This document shows positions 1 through 5,474 of a DNA stretch of 15,078 nucleotides, piece after piece (positions within the stretch are counted from its first letter, which is position 1; every line of letters starts with the position of its first letter). The notes beneath the pieces are model-generated. The model did no database searches. It was not told the DNA's origin and worked only from the letters and a program-made list of their open reading frames with translations. This stretch comes from Gammaproteobacteria bacterium (GTDB lineage Bacteria; Pseudomonadota; Gammaproteobacteria; SZUA-229). Both the position numbers and the translations under genes were made by a program. Location: NCBI GenBank assembly GCA_016764035.1, contig JAESSQ010000283.1, positions 1-15,078 on the forward strand, in the 5' to 3' direction.

Positions 1-39
1 CCTGATGCTGGCGCTATTCAAATAGGCGGGCTTAGGTAA
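1..39 (+). CDS. Possible C-terminal tail of an upstream cassette gene (partial)
   Basis: Frame 1 is open from the window edge for 12 codons, ending PDAGAIQIGGLR, and stops at TAA 37-39. The stop lies in a TAAC, just as the toxin gene's stop at 3068-3070 lies in the R'' box of its attC. This could therefore be the end of the cassette gene whose attC was split by the insertion sequence. It is far too short to identify, and another frame is also open to a stop at 23-25. This is a weak inference. Confidence 0.2.
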   Translation, partial: PDAGAIQIGGLR

Positions 40-105
40 CTATTACCTATCCAGTTAGGTTCAGGCTCAGCTCAGGTGTAAACGACTTTGTTCATTGTAT
101 TCATG

Positions 106-270
106 CACGCCAATGGGGTGTCTAATCAAATCGCAGTGGCTCAGGTTATTGATGTAAAAACGGATGCGGCTGGTTCGAAACCAATAAGTTTTGCATCGTG
201 TTTTAAACACATTCAACCGGCTTTATTAAAAGCGTTGTCCAGTTAGACGTCCAGCTCACCCCATTGCGTG
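106..270 (-). ncRNA. Candidate bridge RNA region of the IS110/IS1111 element
   Basis: This stretch immediately 3' of the transposase has nested pairing. Positions 106-120 pair with 257-270 (14 pairs, one bulged C). GTCTAA at 120-125 faces TTAGAC at 243-248. Inside are three small hairpins: GATGC/GCATC (163-167 with 193-197) enclosing TGGTT/AACCA (171-175 with 179-183); GTGTT/AACAC (198-202 with 206-210); and GCTTT/AAAGC (220-224 with 229-233). Another hairpin, TAGGTAA/TTACCTA, lies at 33-49. IS110-family transposases are known to use a bridge RNA encoded in a non-coding end of the element, and in the IS1111 group this is the 3' end. The assignment is by position and foldability only; the RNA ends and guide loops are not defined. 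Confidence 0.42.
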
Positions 271-271
271 A

Positions 272-1315
272 CTAACCCGTTAAGAATCGTTTTTCATCGA
301 ACACGCTCTCATTTTTCAACATGAAGTAAACACAACGACCTAGCTTGTGTGCCAAAGCCGACAGGGCTTTGGCTTTGCTCATGCGTTTTTGCAGTTTGAG
401 TAAATACTTCTGTGCTTTTTCATTGCCACGTAAATATAAAACAGCGGCTTCGGAGAAAGCCCACTTCAAATGTGCATTACCAATCTTATTGCCCTGGGTG
501 CCATAGGTTTTTCCGGCTGATTCAGCTTTGCATTTAACCAGTCTGGCGTAGGAGGCAAACTTCTGTACCGACTCAAAACGATCGATGTCACCGATTTCAT
601 AGATGATGGTGAGCGCCAGAATAGGCCCGATACCCCAGACACTTTTCAACAGATGAAAGTGGTTGGGTTTATGTTGTTTAGCTTGCTGTTGGATATACCA
701 TTCCACTTTACTGAGCTGCTTGGCGTAGCAGTCCAAGATGACCATATCCAGATCAATATTTTTCTGAACAGATTGTTCTGAAAAAGTTTCACGAAGCTGT
801 TCTCGCGCAACCTTGTTCTTTAAGTTAACTTTATTCGATGGTAGGTTGTACTGGCTAGTGGTATTAACAACATGGGCTTTTAAGTCAGCACCGTGTCGAA
901 CGATTTTCATGCGCCTGCGTAGTAAGTCGCGGGTGGCTCGCATGGCTTTTGGATAGACATAAGCCTGTGGGAAGTTACCGCCCCGTATCAGGTTGGCAAT
1001 TTTAAACGAATCAATCCGATCATTTTTTGCTTTACCGCCATGGATGGCTTTCATGTACAAGGCATGACCAAGGATGAAATCAACACCGATGTCTTCACAG
1101 AAGTCAGCAACCCAGTACCAACAGTGCATGCATTCCACGCCAACAACAATATTACCAATGTAGGGTTCGAGTAAATGATGCAGCTTGTCTGGCGAAGCAG
1201 TTATTTCTTTATGCAGACAAGTTTCACCGTTCTGGTTGAGGATGCAAACGTACAGAGATCGGGCGTGTAAATCGATTCCACAGTAGTAAGGGTGTATGTT
1301 ATTGTAGAAATTCAT
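272..1315 (-). CDS. IS110-family DEDD transposase
   Basis: This 347-residue recombinase moves the insertion sequence, in this family through an RNA-guided mechanism. The N-terminal RuvC-like domain shows the four acidic residues of the DEDD motif: D15 (GIDLH), E61 (GVECMH), and D99 and D102 (KNDRID). The C-terminal Transposase_20 region has a helix-hairpin-helix-like stretch around 222-247 (WGIGPILAL) and the conserved serine neighbourhood KAESAGKTYG, so S266 is the likely nucleophile. The length is normal and the frame is intact, so it could be active. The ATG at 1313-1315 is preceded by AGGAG seven bases upstream, the clearest ribosome binding site in the left half of the window. It is transcribed opposite to the neighbouring cassette genes. 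Family assignment is firm; the IS1111 subgroup is inferred from flank lengths and the attC context. Confidence 0.95.
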   Translation of the reverse strand: MNFYNNIHPYYCGIDLHARSLYVCILNQNGETCLHKEITASPDKLHHLLEPYIGNIVVGVECMHCWYWVADFCEDIGVDFILGHALYMKAIHGGKAKNDRIDSFKIANLIRGGNFPQAYVYPKAMRATRDLLRRRMKIVRHGADLKAHVVNTTSQYNLPSNKVNLKNKVAREQLRETFSEQSVQKNIDLDMVILDCYAKQLSKVEWYIQQQAKQHKPNHFHLLKSVWGIGPILALTIIYEIGDIDRFESVQKFASYARLVKCKAESAGKTYGTQGNKIGNAHLKWAFSEAAVLYLRGNEKAQKYLLKLQKRMSKAKALSALAHKLGRCVYFMLKNESVFDEKRFLTG

Positions 1316-1347
1316 TGGGCTTCTCCTGTTTTGGTTTTGTCACCTTC

Positions 1348-1369
1348 AGTTTAATCTCAGGATTAAACT
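1348..1369. repeat. Perfect 9-bp inverted repeat in the IS 5' flank
   Basis: AGTTTAATC (1348-1356) and GATTAAACT (1361-1369) are exact reverse complements around the tetraloop TCAG. The repeat lies about 33 bp upstream of the transposase start, between the coding region and the attC junction. It could be a regulatory hairpin in the transposase leader, a barrier to read-through from outside, or a recombinase recognition element. It lacks a U-tract convincing enough to call a terminator. Confidence 0.6.
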
Positions 1370-1395
1370 TTTGGGGAGGCTCAATGAGTATCAAG

Positions 1396-1473
1396 TGCAT
1401 TAACATTGACAGTAAATACGCCGTTTCGCTTTGCTACTCTCTGTATTTACTGCAAGTTATGCAGGCGTTAGAT
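1396..1473 (+). other. attC site (left arm borders the IS; R'' box missing)
   Basis: The left arm 1396-1419 pairs with 1443-1463 along its length. The left arm carries three extra bases (T1400, A1405, A1409) that would bulge out, the hallmark of an attC arm with extrahelical bases. The site ends in the R' core GTTAGAT at 1467-1473, which fits GTTRRRY. The matching R'' (something like CTAAC) is absent where expected at about 1386-1392. That is where the IS sequence appears to begin. The 22-base loop resembles the loop of the attC at 2431-2522. Confidence 0.75.
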
Positions 1474-1480
1474 TGCAAAA

Positions 1481-1501
1481 ATGAAACCTGAACATAGCTG
1501 A
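1481..1501 (+). CDS. Possible six-codon leader minicistron (MKPEHS)
   Basis: An ATG 14 bases after the cassette junction opens a six-residue reading frame. Its TGA (1499-1501) overlaps the ATG of the DoxX-like gene by one base. The downstream gene has no visible ribosome binding site, so translational coupling through this short frame is conceivable. Short ORFs that help translate the first cassette are known from attI1. It has no clear ribosome binding site itself, so chance remains likely. Confidence 0.22.
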   Translation: MKPEHS

Positions 1502-1887
1502 TGCCCCGTATTCCACTTTTAGTAATTGCATTCTTCTTTATTACGTCCGGTATCTCTCATTTTGTTGTGGCTGACTTTTTTATTATGGCGATGCCTGATT
1601 ATTTGGGTTATCACAAAGAGCTTGTCATCATAAGTGGTATATTTGAAATTTTGGGTGCAATAGGTATTTTGGTACCTCAAAGTCGTTTGCTAGCAGGCTA
1701 TGGGTTAATTGCATTAATTGTTGCAGTCTATCCTGCTAATATAAACATGGCGTTACACCCAGAAAAGTATAATGGTATCACTGAGCTGTTTTTATATATT
1801 CGCCTACCATTTCAATTTTTATTTATTTGGTTTGTATGGTGGGCAATTACACCAGAAAGGGTTCAAAATAAACATGCAAGCACATAA
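1501..1887 (+). CDS. DoxX-like small integral membrane protein (integron cassette gene)
   Basis: This 128-residue hydrophobic protein has about four membrane segments, roughly at residues 4-25, 41-58, 63-84 and 98-117. SGISHFVVADFF near the N-terminus, ISGIFEILGAIGILVP in the second segment and AVYPANINMALHP at the end of the third fit the DoxX/DoxX-like family. Members are inner-membrane proteins, several linked to redox or sulfur metabolism, but most have no assigned reaction, and I infer none here. It is the only gene of its cassette. The start was taken as the ATG that overlaps the stop of a short leader frame; no ribosome binding site is visible. Its TAA stop (1885-1887) lies inside the attC, as is usual for cassette genes. 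Confidence 0.8.
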   Translation: MPRIPLLVIAFFFITSGISHFVVADFFIMAMPDYLGYHKELVIISGIFEILGAIGILVPQSRLLAGYGLIALIVAVYPANINMALHPEKYNGITELFLYIRLPFQFLFIWFVWWAITPERVQNKHAST

Positions 1888-1948
1888 TAATTTGCTTCAT
1901 CGGACATGCCAAACGTGGCGCGCATTCCGCTGAGCTTGAACGTTAGGC
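1882..1948 (+). other. attC site of the DoxX-like cassette
   Basis: The R' core GTTAGGC (1942-1948) is a perfect GTTRRRY. The other end, ATAAT at 1884-1888, is a degenerate R''. Between them, GCTTCATCGGA (1894-1904) faces TCCGCTGAGC (1926-1935), and CATGCC (1905-1910) faces GGCGCGCAT (1917-1925), giving an imperfect stem. The pattern GAGCTTGAACGTTAGGC closely matches the right half of many known attC sites. Confidence 0.8.
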
Positions 1949-2005
1949 TCGCTTATAAATATAATAGATAGATAATTTTTACTAACATCACTTAAAGGAA
2001 ATAAC

Positions 2006-2431
2006 ATGAAAAAATATTTTATAATAATATTAACTGCCTTATTAGCGTTTTCATCTTTTGCGCATGGTGAAAGTCTACCTATATCCACTTCACCTGAAGG
2101 CGCTAATGTTTATATAATTTCACCTGCAGATGGCGAGGTTGTAAGCTCACCCGTTACAATTATATTTGGACTTCAAGGCATGGGGGTTTCACCTGCAGGC
2201 CTAGATAAACCTAAAACAGGCCATCATCATCTTATCGTCGATGGCAACAGCCTTCCTGCTTTTGATAAACCTTTAGGTGGCGATGTCATGCACTTTGGCG
2301 GCGGACAAACTGAAAAGATTATTGAACTATCAAAAGGTAAGCATACATTGCAATTACTCCTAGGCAATTATTTACACATTCCTCACAACCCACCCGTTAT
2401 TTCCAAAAAAATAACTGTAATTGTTAAATAG
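2006..2431 (+). CDS. Secreted DUF4399-domain protein (integron cassette gene)
   Basis: The 141-residue product begins with a clear signal peptide (MKK, then a hydrophobic stretch to about residue 17, with cleavage near residues 19-21), so it should be periplasmic. The mature part matches DUF4399: VSSPVTIIFGLQGMGVSPAG, then TGHHHLIVD at 71-79, MHFGGGQTE at 95-103 and a C-terminal GKHTLQLLLG followed by a beta strand. The His cluster 73-75 with H96 suggests possible metal binding, but that is inference; the family has no established function to my knowledge. AAAGGA upstream of the ATG is a good ribosome binding site. It is the only gene of its cassette and is followed directly by an attC. Confidence 0.82.
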   Translation: MKKYFIIILTALLAFSSFAHGESLPISTSPEGANVYIISPADGEVVSSPVTIIFGLQGMGVSPAGLDKPKTGHHHLIVDGNSLPAFDKPLGGDVMHFGGGQTEKIIELSKGKHTLQLLLGNYLHIPHNPPVISKKITVIVK

Positions 2432-2522
2432 CCATACAATCAGCTCCAGCGGAAACCTTTTTATACGCCGCGCCGCTCCACCCTGCTCTGTATAAAAAGG
2501 CCGGTTAATTCAAACGTTAGCC
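2431..2522 (+). other. attC site of the DUF4399 cassette
   Basis: A perfect 11-bp stem, CCTTTTTATAC (2456-2466) with GTATAAAAAGG (2490-2500), is capped by a 23-base loop. The right side TTAATTCAAACGTTAGCC ends in the core GTTAGCC (2516-2522). The left side GCCATACAATCAGCTCCAGC resembles the usual R''-L'' half, with R'' degenerate (GCCATAC). The last base of the gene's TAG is the first base of the site. Confidence 0.85.
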
Positions 2523-2533
2523 ACCAAAACGTC

Positions 2534-2562
2534 TTGACGCTACAACGTTATAGCGCTACCCT
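2534..2562 (+). promoter_or_regulatory. Promoter and palindromic operator of the toxin-antitoxin cassette
   Basis: TTGACG (2534-2539) is a good -35 box; 17 bases on, TACCCT (2557-2562) is a weak -10. An 18-bp palindrome at 2538-2555 (CGCTA, central AACGTT, TAGCG, eight of nine pairs) overlaps the -35 and the spacer. RHH antitoxins, usually with their toxin, are known to repress their own promoters by binding such palindromes. The promoter lies inside the cassette, so the pair need not depend on the distant integron promoter. Confidence 0.5.
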
Positions 2563-2586
2563 TTTTATAAAAAGAGGCATAGCACT

Positions 2587-2820
2587 ATGAGCGAACTATC
2601 GAAAAGATCTACCGTTTACTTTGCAACGGAAATTCATCAAGCACTAAGAATTAAAGCAGCATCCACCCACCAATCTGTATCTGAGCTGGTTAACGAAGCT
2701 GTGCGTGTTGCCTTGAGTGAAGACCAGGAAGATTTAAAAGCCTTCACACAAAGAGCTAATGAACCAACATTGAGTTATGAGGAGTTATTAGAGGACTTAA
2801 AATCACATGGCAAAATATAG
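2587..2820 (+). CDS. Ribbon-helix-helix antitoxin, RelB/CopG type (integron cassette gene)
   Basis: This 77-residue acidic-tailed protein has an N-terminal ribbon-helix-helix: strand STVYFA (8-13), helix around EIHQALRIKAAS and helix SVSELVNEAVRVAL. The C-terminal part (about 45-77), rich in Glu and Asp, would wrap and neutralise the toxin. It precedes the toxin gene and overlaps it by 14 bp, the usual order and coupling of type II systems. AGAGG upstream of the ATG is the likely ribosome binding site. Its probable operator is the palindrome at 2538-2555. Such pairs are common in chromosomal integrons, where they are thought to stabilise the array. Confidence 0.85.
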   Translation: MSELSKRSTVYFATEIHQALRIKAASTHQSVSELVNEAVRVALSEDQEDLKAFTQRANEPTLSYEELLEDLKSHGKI

Positions 2821-3070
2821 CCTTGTATTTAAGAAATCTGTAGCAAAAGACCTTCGTAACATTCCAAAAAAAGATATAAAACGTATTTTAAAATGCGTTG
2901 AAATCCTTTGCTTTGACCCAAGAGCAGAAGGATGTATCAAACTCTCCGGTCAAGAGCGTTACCGTGTAAGGCAAGGTGTGTATCGCATTATTTATGAAAT
3001 TCAAGAAACAGAGCTTATAGTTATGGTTGTGAAAGTAGCACACAGAAGTGTTGTATATAAAAATAGCTAA
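2807..3070 (+). CDS. RelE/ParE-superfamily toxin (integron cassette gene)
   Basis: The 87-residue basic protein has the RelE fold signature: two N-terminal helices (AKDLRNIPKKDIKRILKCVE), KLSGQERYRVRQGVYRIIYEI in the middle, and VVKVAHRSVVY at the end. R53, R55, R60, R80 and Y84 sit where RelE-type mRNA interferases keep basic and tyrosine residues, so a ribosome-dependent ribonuclease is more likely than a ParE gyrase poison. That choice is inference. It starts inside the antitoxin gene (14-bp overlap, different frame) and its stop TAA lies in the attC. The frame is intact. Confidence 0.87.
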   Translation: MAKYSLVFKKSVAKDLRNIPKKDIKRILKCVEILCFDPRAEGCIKLSGQERYRVRQGVYRIIYEIQETELIVMVVKVAHRSVVYKNS

Positions 3071-3125
3071 CAAATGCATAAACGCGGACGGCAAAAAACG
3101 TGGCCATTTGTGCTGAACGTTTAAA
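3064..3125 (+). other. Terminal attC-like site of the toxin-antitoxin cassette
   Basis: The R'' side AGCTAACAAATG (3065-3076) and the right side CATTTG (3105-3110) with GAACGTTT near 3115-3122 form the outer stem. ACGCGGACGGC faces CGTGGC inside. The R' core reads GTTTAAA, which breaks the GTTRRRY rule at the fourth base. A decayed last attC is plausible because it marks the end of the array next to argD. Confidence 0.65.
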
Positions 3126-3216
3126 GGACCTCGCCCGCGGTGCGAATACCGCAATACTTACGTAAAAACTCAACAACGATGTCATGCCACAACCTTCTAT
3201 AACCCTTACCCGACAG

Positions 3217-3244
3217 TTGCTTTACACAAAACTCCGAGTATAAT
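3217..3244 (+). promoter_or_regulatory. Sigma70-type promoter of argDF
   Basis: TTGCTT (3217-3222) and a perfect TATAAT (3239-3244) are separated by 16 bases. Transcription should start near 3251, about 85 bp before argD. No convincing ArgR box was found next to it. Confidence 0.6.
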
Positions 3245-3253
3245 CAGCCCCTT

Positions 3254-3281
3254 AAAAGCGGTGGCCGAGGCCGCCGCTTTT
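3254..3281 (+). terminator. GC-rich hairpin with T-rich tail in the argD leader
   Basis: AAAAGCGG pairs with CCGCTTTT, then after a T-G pair GGCC pairs with GGCC around a GA tip, followed by TGCTTTTTAT. The shape is that of an intrinsic terminator, which could close off transcripts from the cassette array. However, the predicted argD transcript starts about three bases before the stem, so it may instead be a 5' protective or attenuating hairpin of the argDF mRNA. Confidence 0.45.
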
Positions 3282-3335
3282 GCTTTTTATGCGATTTTAT
3301 TTACAGACGCTATTCATAATAGTTAAAACAGAAAT

Positions 3336-4544
3336 ATGACGACTAACAAACATCTGATGAAAACCTATGCACCTCTCGAGGTAACCTTTGAACGTGGTGA
3401 AGGTGCTTATCTCTGGGATACCAATAATCAACAATACCTTGATGCGTTGAGTGGCATTGCTGTCTGTGGTTTAGGCCACGCCCACCCTGCTGTTACAAAA
3501 ACCATCTGTGAACAGGCGGCAAAATTATTGCATACGTCCAACCTATATCAGATTGATAAGCAGCAACATTTGGCTGGCCAGTTATGTGAGATTTCCAACT
3601 TGCATCGCGTATTTTTCTCGAATTCTGGCGCCGAGGCTAATGAAGCCGCTATCAAAATTGCACGTTTATATGGCCGTAATAACAAGATAGACAATCCCGC
3701 AATCATCGTTATGGAAAACAGTTTTCACGGTCGCACGATGGCAACACTCAGTGCAACCGGGAATCGCAAGGTACAGGCCGGGTTCGAGCCACTGGTACAA
3801 GGCTTTATTCGTGCGCCGTACAACAATGTCGACGCTATTAAAAACATTGCCGAAAACAATAAAAACGTGGTCGCGATTCTGGTCGAACCCATACAGGGTG
3901 AAGGCGGCATTAAGATACCCGATAAAAATTACTTGAATCAACTACGTGAAATTTGTGACCAACAGAACTGGCTATTGATGCTCGATGAGATACAGACCGG
4001 CATGGGTCGCACAGGTGAATGGTTTGCTTTTCAACACAACAAGATACAGCCTGACGTGATGACACTAGCGAAAGCATTGGGTAACGGTGTACCTATCGGC
4101 GCATGCCTAACCAATGAAAAAGCCGGCAATGTTTTTCAGCCTGGTAACCACGGTTCGACCTTTGGCGGCAACCCATTAATGTGCGCGACAGCATCAACCG
4201 TTATCGACACCATTAAAACAGAAAAATTAATTGCTAATGCTAAAAAAATGGGTGATTACATTGCAAATACTTTCACTAACAAATTCGCTAAGCTAGAAGG
4301 CGTACGCGAAGTTCGTAACATGGGACTGATGATTGGTATCGTACTGGATAACGATCAGGTTAATGGTGAATGCAGCGAGTTAGTGAAAATGGCATTAGAC
4401 AAAAATCTGTTGATTAATGTTACCGCCGGCAATGTTATCCGTTTATTACCACCATTAATTATTTCTCAACAACAAGCTGACACCATCATCGACAAGATAA
4501 GCGAACTGGTCAGCCGTGTATTAATCAAAAAAGAAGCCGCATAA
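3336..4544 (+). CDS. argD: Acetylornithine aminotransferase
   Basis: ArgD is a cytosolic PLP enzyme that converts N-acetylglutamate semialdehyde to N2-acetylornithine with glutamate as amino donor; many members also act as succinyldiaminopimelate aminotransferase in lysine synthesis. The 402 residues are a full-length class III aminotransferase. SNSGAEANE (95-103) binds the cofactor phosphate, SFHGRTMATLSATG (129-142) is the substrate-side loop, D217 in MLDEIQTG contacts the pyridine nitrogen, K246 in TLAKALGNG forms the Schiff base, and T275 lies in HGSTFGGNP. The start MTTNKHLMKTYAPL matches the family's usual N-terminus; ATG at 3357 is a shorter alternative. argF follows after 2 bp, so the two are co-transcribed. 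Confidence 0.95.
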   Translation: MTTNKHLMKTYAPLEVTFERGEGAYLWDTNNQQYLDALSGIAVCGLGHAHPAVTKTICEQAAKLLHTSNLYQIDKQQHLAGQLCEISNLHRVFFSNSGAEANEAAIKIARLYGRNNKIDNPAIIVMENSFHGRTMATLSATGNRKVQAGFEPLVQGFIRAPYNNVDAIKNIAENNKNVVAILVEPIQGEGGIKIPDKNYLNQLREICDQQNWLLMLDEIQTGMGRTGEWFAFQHNKIQPDVMTLAKALGNGVPIGACLTNEKAGNVFQPGNHGSTFGGNPLMCATASTVIDTIKTEKLIANAKKMGDYIANTFTNKFAKLEGVREVRNMGLMIGIVLDNDQVNGECSELVKMALDKNLLINVTAGNVIRLLPPLIISQQQADTIIDKISELVSRVLIKKEAA

Positions 4545-4546
4545 AA

Positions 4547-5455
4547 ATGAATAACGTAAGACACTTTTTAACCTTGACTGACCTAAGCTCTGATGAGCTC
4601 CGAAAAGTCATACACCGTGCGATCGAATTAAAAACCATACAACATCGCGGCGAGCTGTATGAGCCGCTTAAAAACAAAGTGCTGGCAATGATATTCGACA
4701 AGTCATCGACACGTACTCGCGTTTCATTTGAAACAGGTATGGCACAATTTGGTGGTCATGCCATTTTTCTTTCGCCTCGAGACACACAACTTGGACGCGG
4801 CGAACCTATCGAAGATAGCGCCCGGGTTTTATCCAGTATGACGGACTGCCTGATGGTTAGAACCTTCGCGCATAAAAATATAGAACGCTTAGCCGAGTAT
4901 TCTTCGGTACCCGTAATAAATGGTTTGACTGATGACGTTCACCCATGCCAGTTACTCGCTGACATGCAAACGTATTTTGAACAACGTGGCGACATAAAAG
5001 GCAAAACAGTCACCTGGGTTGGTGACGGTAATAACATGTGCCACTCTTATATGCATGCGGCAAAACTACTGGATTTCAATTTAGTTATCGCCTGCCCTGA
5101 AGGCTTTGAACCACAACAGCAATTTATCGATGAGACCAGTGACAACATAGAAATAACGCATGACGTGAAGGCTGCCTGTACCAATAGCGACCTGATTGTT
5201 ACCGATGTATGGGCCAGCATGGGCCAGGAAGAAGAACAAAAAATTCGCGAGCAAGCTTTTAGTTCTTTTCAGGTCACCAGCGATTTAATGAAAGTCGCTA
5301 ACGATGATGCTTTATTTATGCACTGTCTGCCAGCGCATCGTGGCGAAGAGGTCAGTGCTGATGTCATCGATGGCAATCAGAGCGTTGTCTGGGCTGAAGC
5401 AGAAAATCGACTGCATGCGCAAAAAGCTTTGTTGGAATTTTTGTTAGTCAGCTAA
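4547..5455 (+). CDS. argF: Ornithine carbamoyltransferase, anabolic
   Basis: ArgF joins carbamoyl phosphate and ornithine to citrulline, the step after acetylornithine has been deacylated. All key motifs are present in the 302 residues: STRTR (54-58) and HPCQ (132-135) for carbamoyl phosphate, SMGQE (224-228) for ornithine, and HCLPAHR (259-265) with the catalytic cysteine. The first residues, MNNVRHFLTLTDLS, match the usual start of short anabolic enzymes. The second residue before the SMG loop is Ala (DVWASMG), where Val or Thr is commoner, probably harmless. It lies 2 bp after argD, suggesting translational coupling. Next is lptD on the same strand, 73 bp away. Confidence 0.95.
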   Translation: MNNVRHFLTLTDLSSDELRKVIHRAIELKTIQHRGELYEPLKNKVLAMIFDKSSTRTRVSFETGMAQFGGHAIFLSPRDTQLGRGEPIEDSARVLSSMTDCLMVRTFAHKNIERLAEYSSVPVINGLTDDVHPCQLLADMQTYFEQRGDIKGKTVTWVGDGNNMCHSYMHAAKLLDFNLVIACPEGFEPQQQFIDETSDNIEITHDVKAACTNSDLIVTDVWASMGQEEEQKIREQAFSSFQVTSDLMKVANDDALFMHCLPAHRGEEVSADVIDGNQSVVWAEAENRLHAQKALLEFLLVS

Positions 5456-5474
5456 ACTAACCGCTGACGAAAAG

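Larger units (their letters stand above)
41..1395 (-). mobile_element. IS110-family insertion sequence (probably IS1111 group) inserted in an attC site
   Basis: The element consists of a single DEDD transposase gene on the minus strand, a short 5' flank (1316 to about 1395) and a long structured 3' flank (below 272). A short 5' and long 3' non-coding part is the known layout of the IS1111 group; the IS110 group has the reverse. I found no terminal inverted repeats or target duplication, as expected for this family. The ends given are estimates. The right end must lie left of the attC arm that starts at 1396. The left end is guessed at about 41-60, just after a TAAC that could be the lost R'' box, which would give about 1.35 kb, a usual size for this group. 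The left end could also lie outside the window. Confidence 0.6.
1396..3125 (+). other. Distal end of a chromosomal integron cassette array (three cassettes)
   Basis: Three one- or two-gene units run in the same direction, each followed by an imperfect palindrome. Core sites GTTAGAT (1467), GTTAGGC (1942) and GTTAGCC (2516) mark the junctions. Cassette lengths would be about 475, 574 and 603 bp. Stop codons of the genes overlap or abut the attC sites, leaving very little intergenic DNA, as in integrons. No integrase or attI is present, so these should lie beyond the left edge. The array ends against the housekeeping argD region. Confidence 0.75.

Noticed and set aside
106..270. Reading the nested repeat as a long VCR-like attC (GTCTAAT at 120-126, GTTAGAC at 242-248)
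   Set aside because: The strongest pairing (106-120 with 257-270) lies outside the putative R boxes, where an attC should not pair, and no cassette gene precedes it.
3134..3150. CGCGGTGCGAATACCGC as a terminator or operator
   Set aside because: Only five pairs and no T-tract; too weak to call.
2888..3154. Minus-strand 88-residue frame opposite the toxin gene
   Set aside because: It is a shadow of the RelE-like gene, with no recognisable domain or ribosome binding site.
3284..3335. ArgR box upstream of argD
   Set aside because: ATTCA-like half sites occur, but no paired TGAAT-ATTCA palindrome with the right spacing was found.
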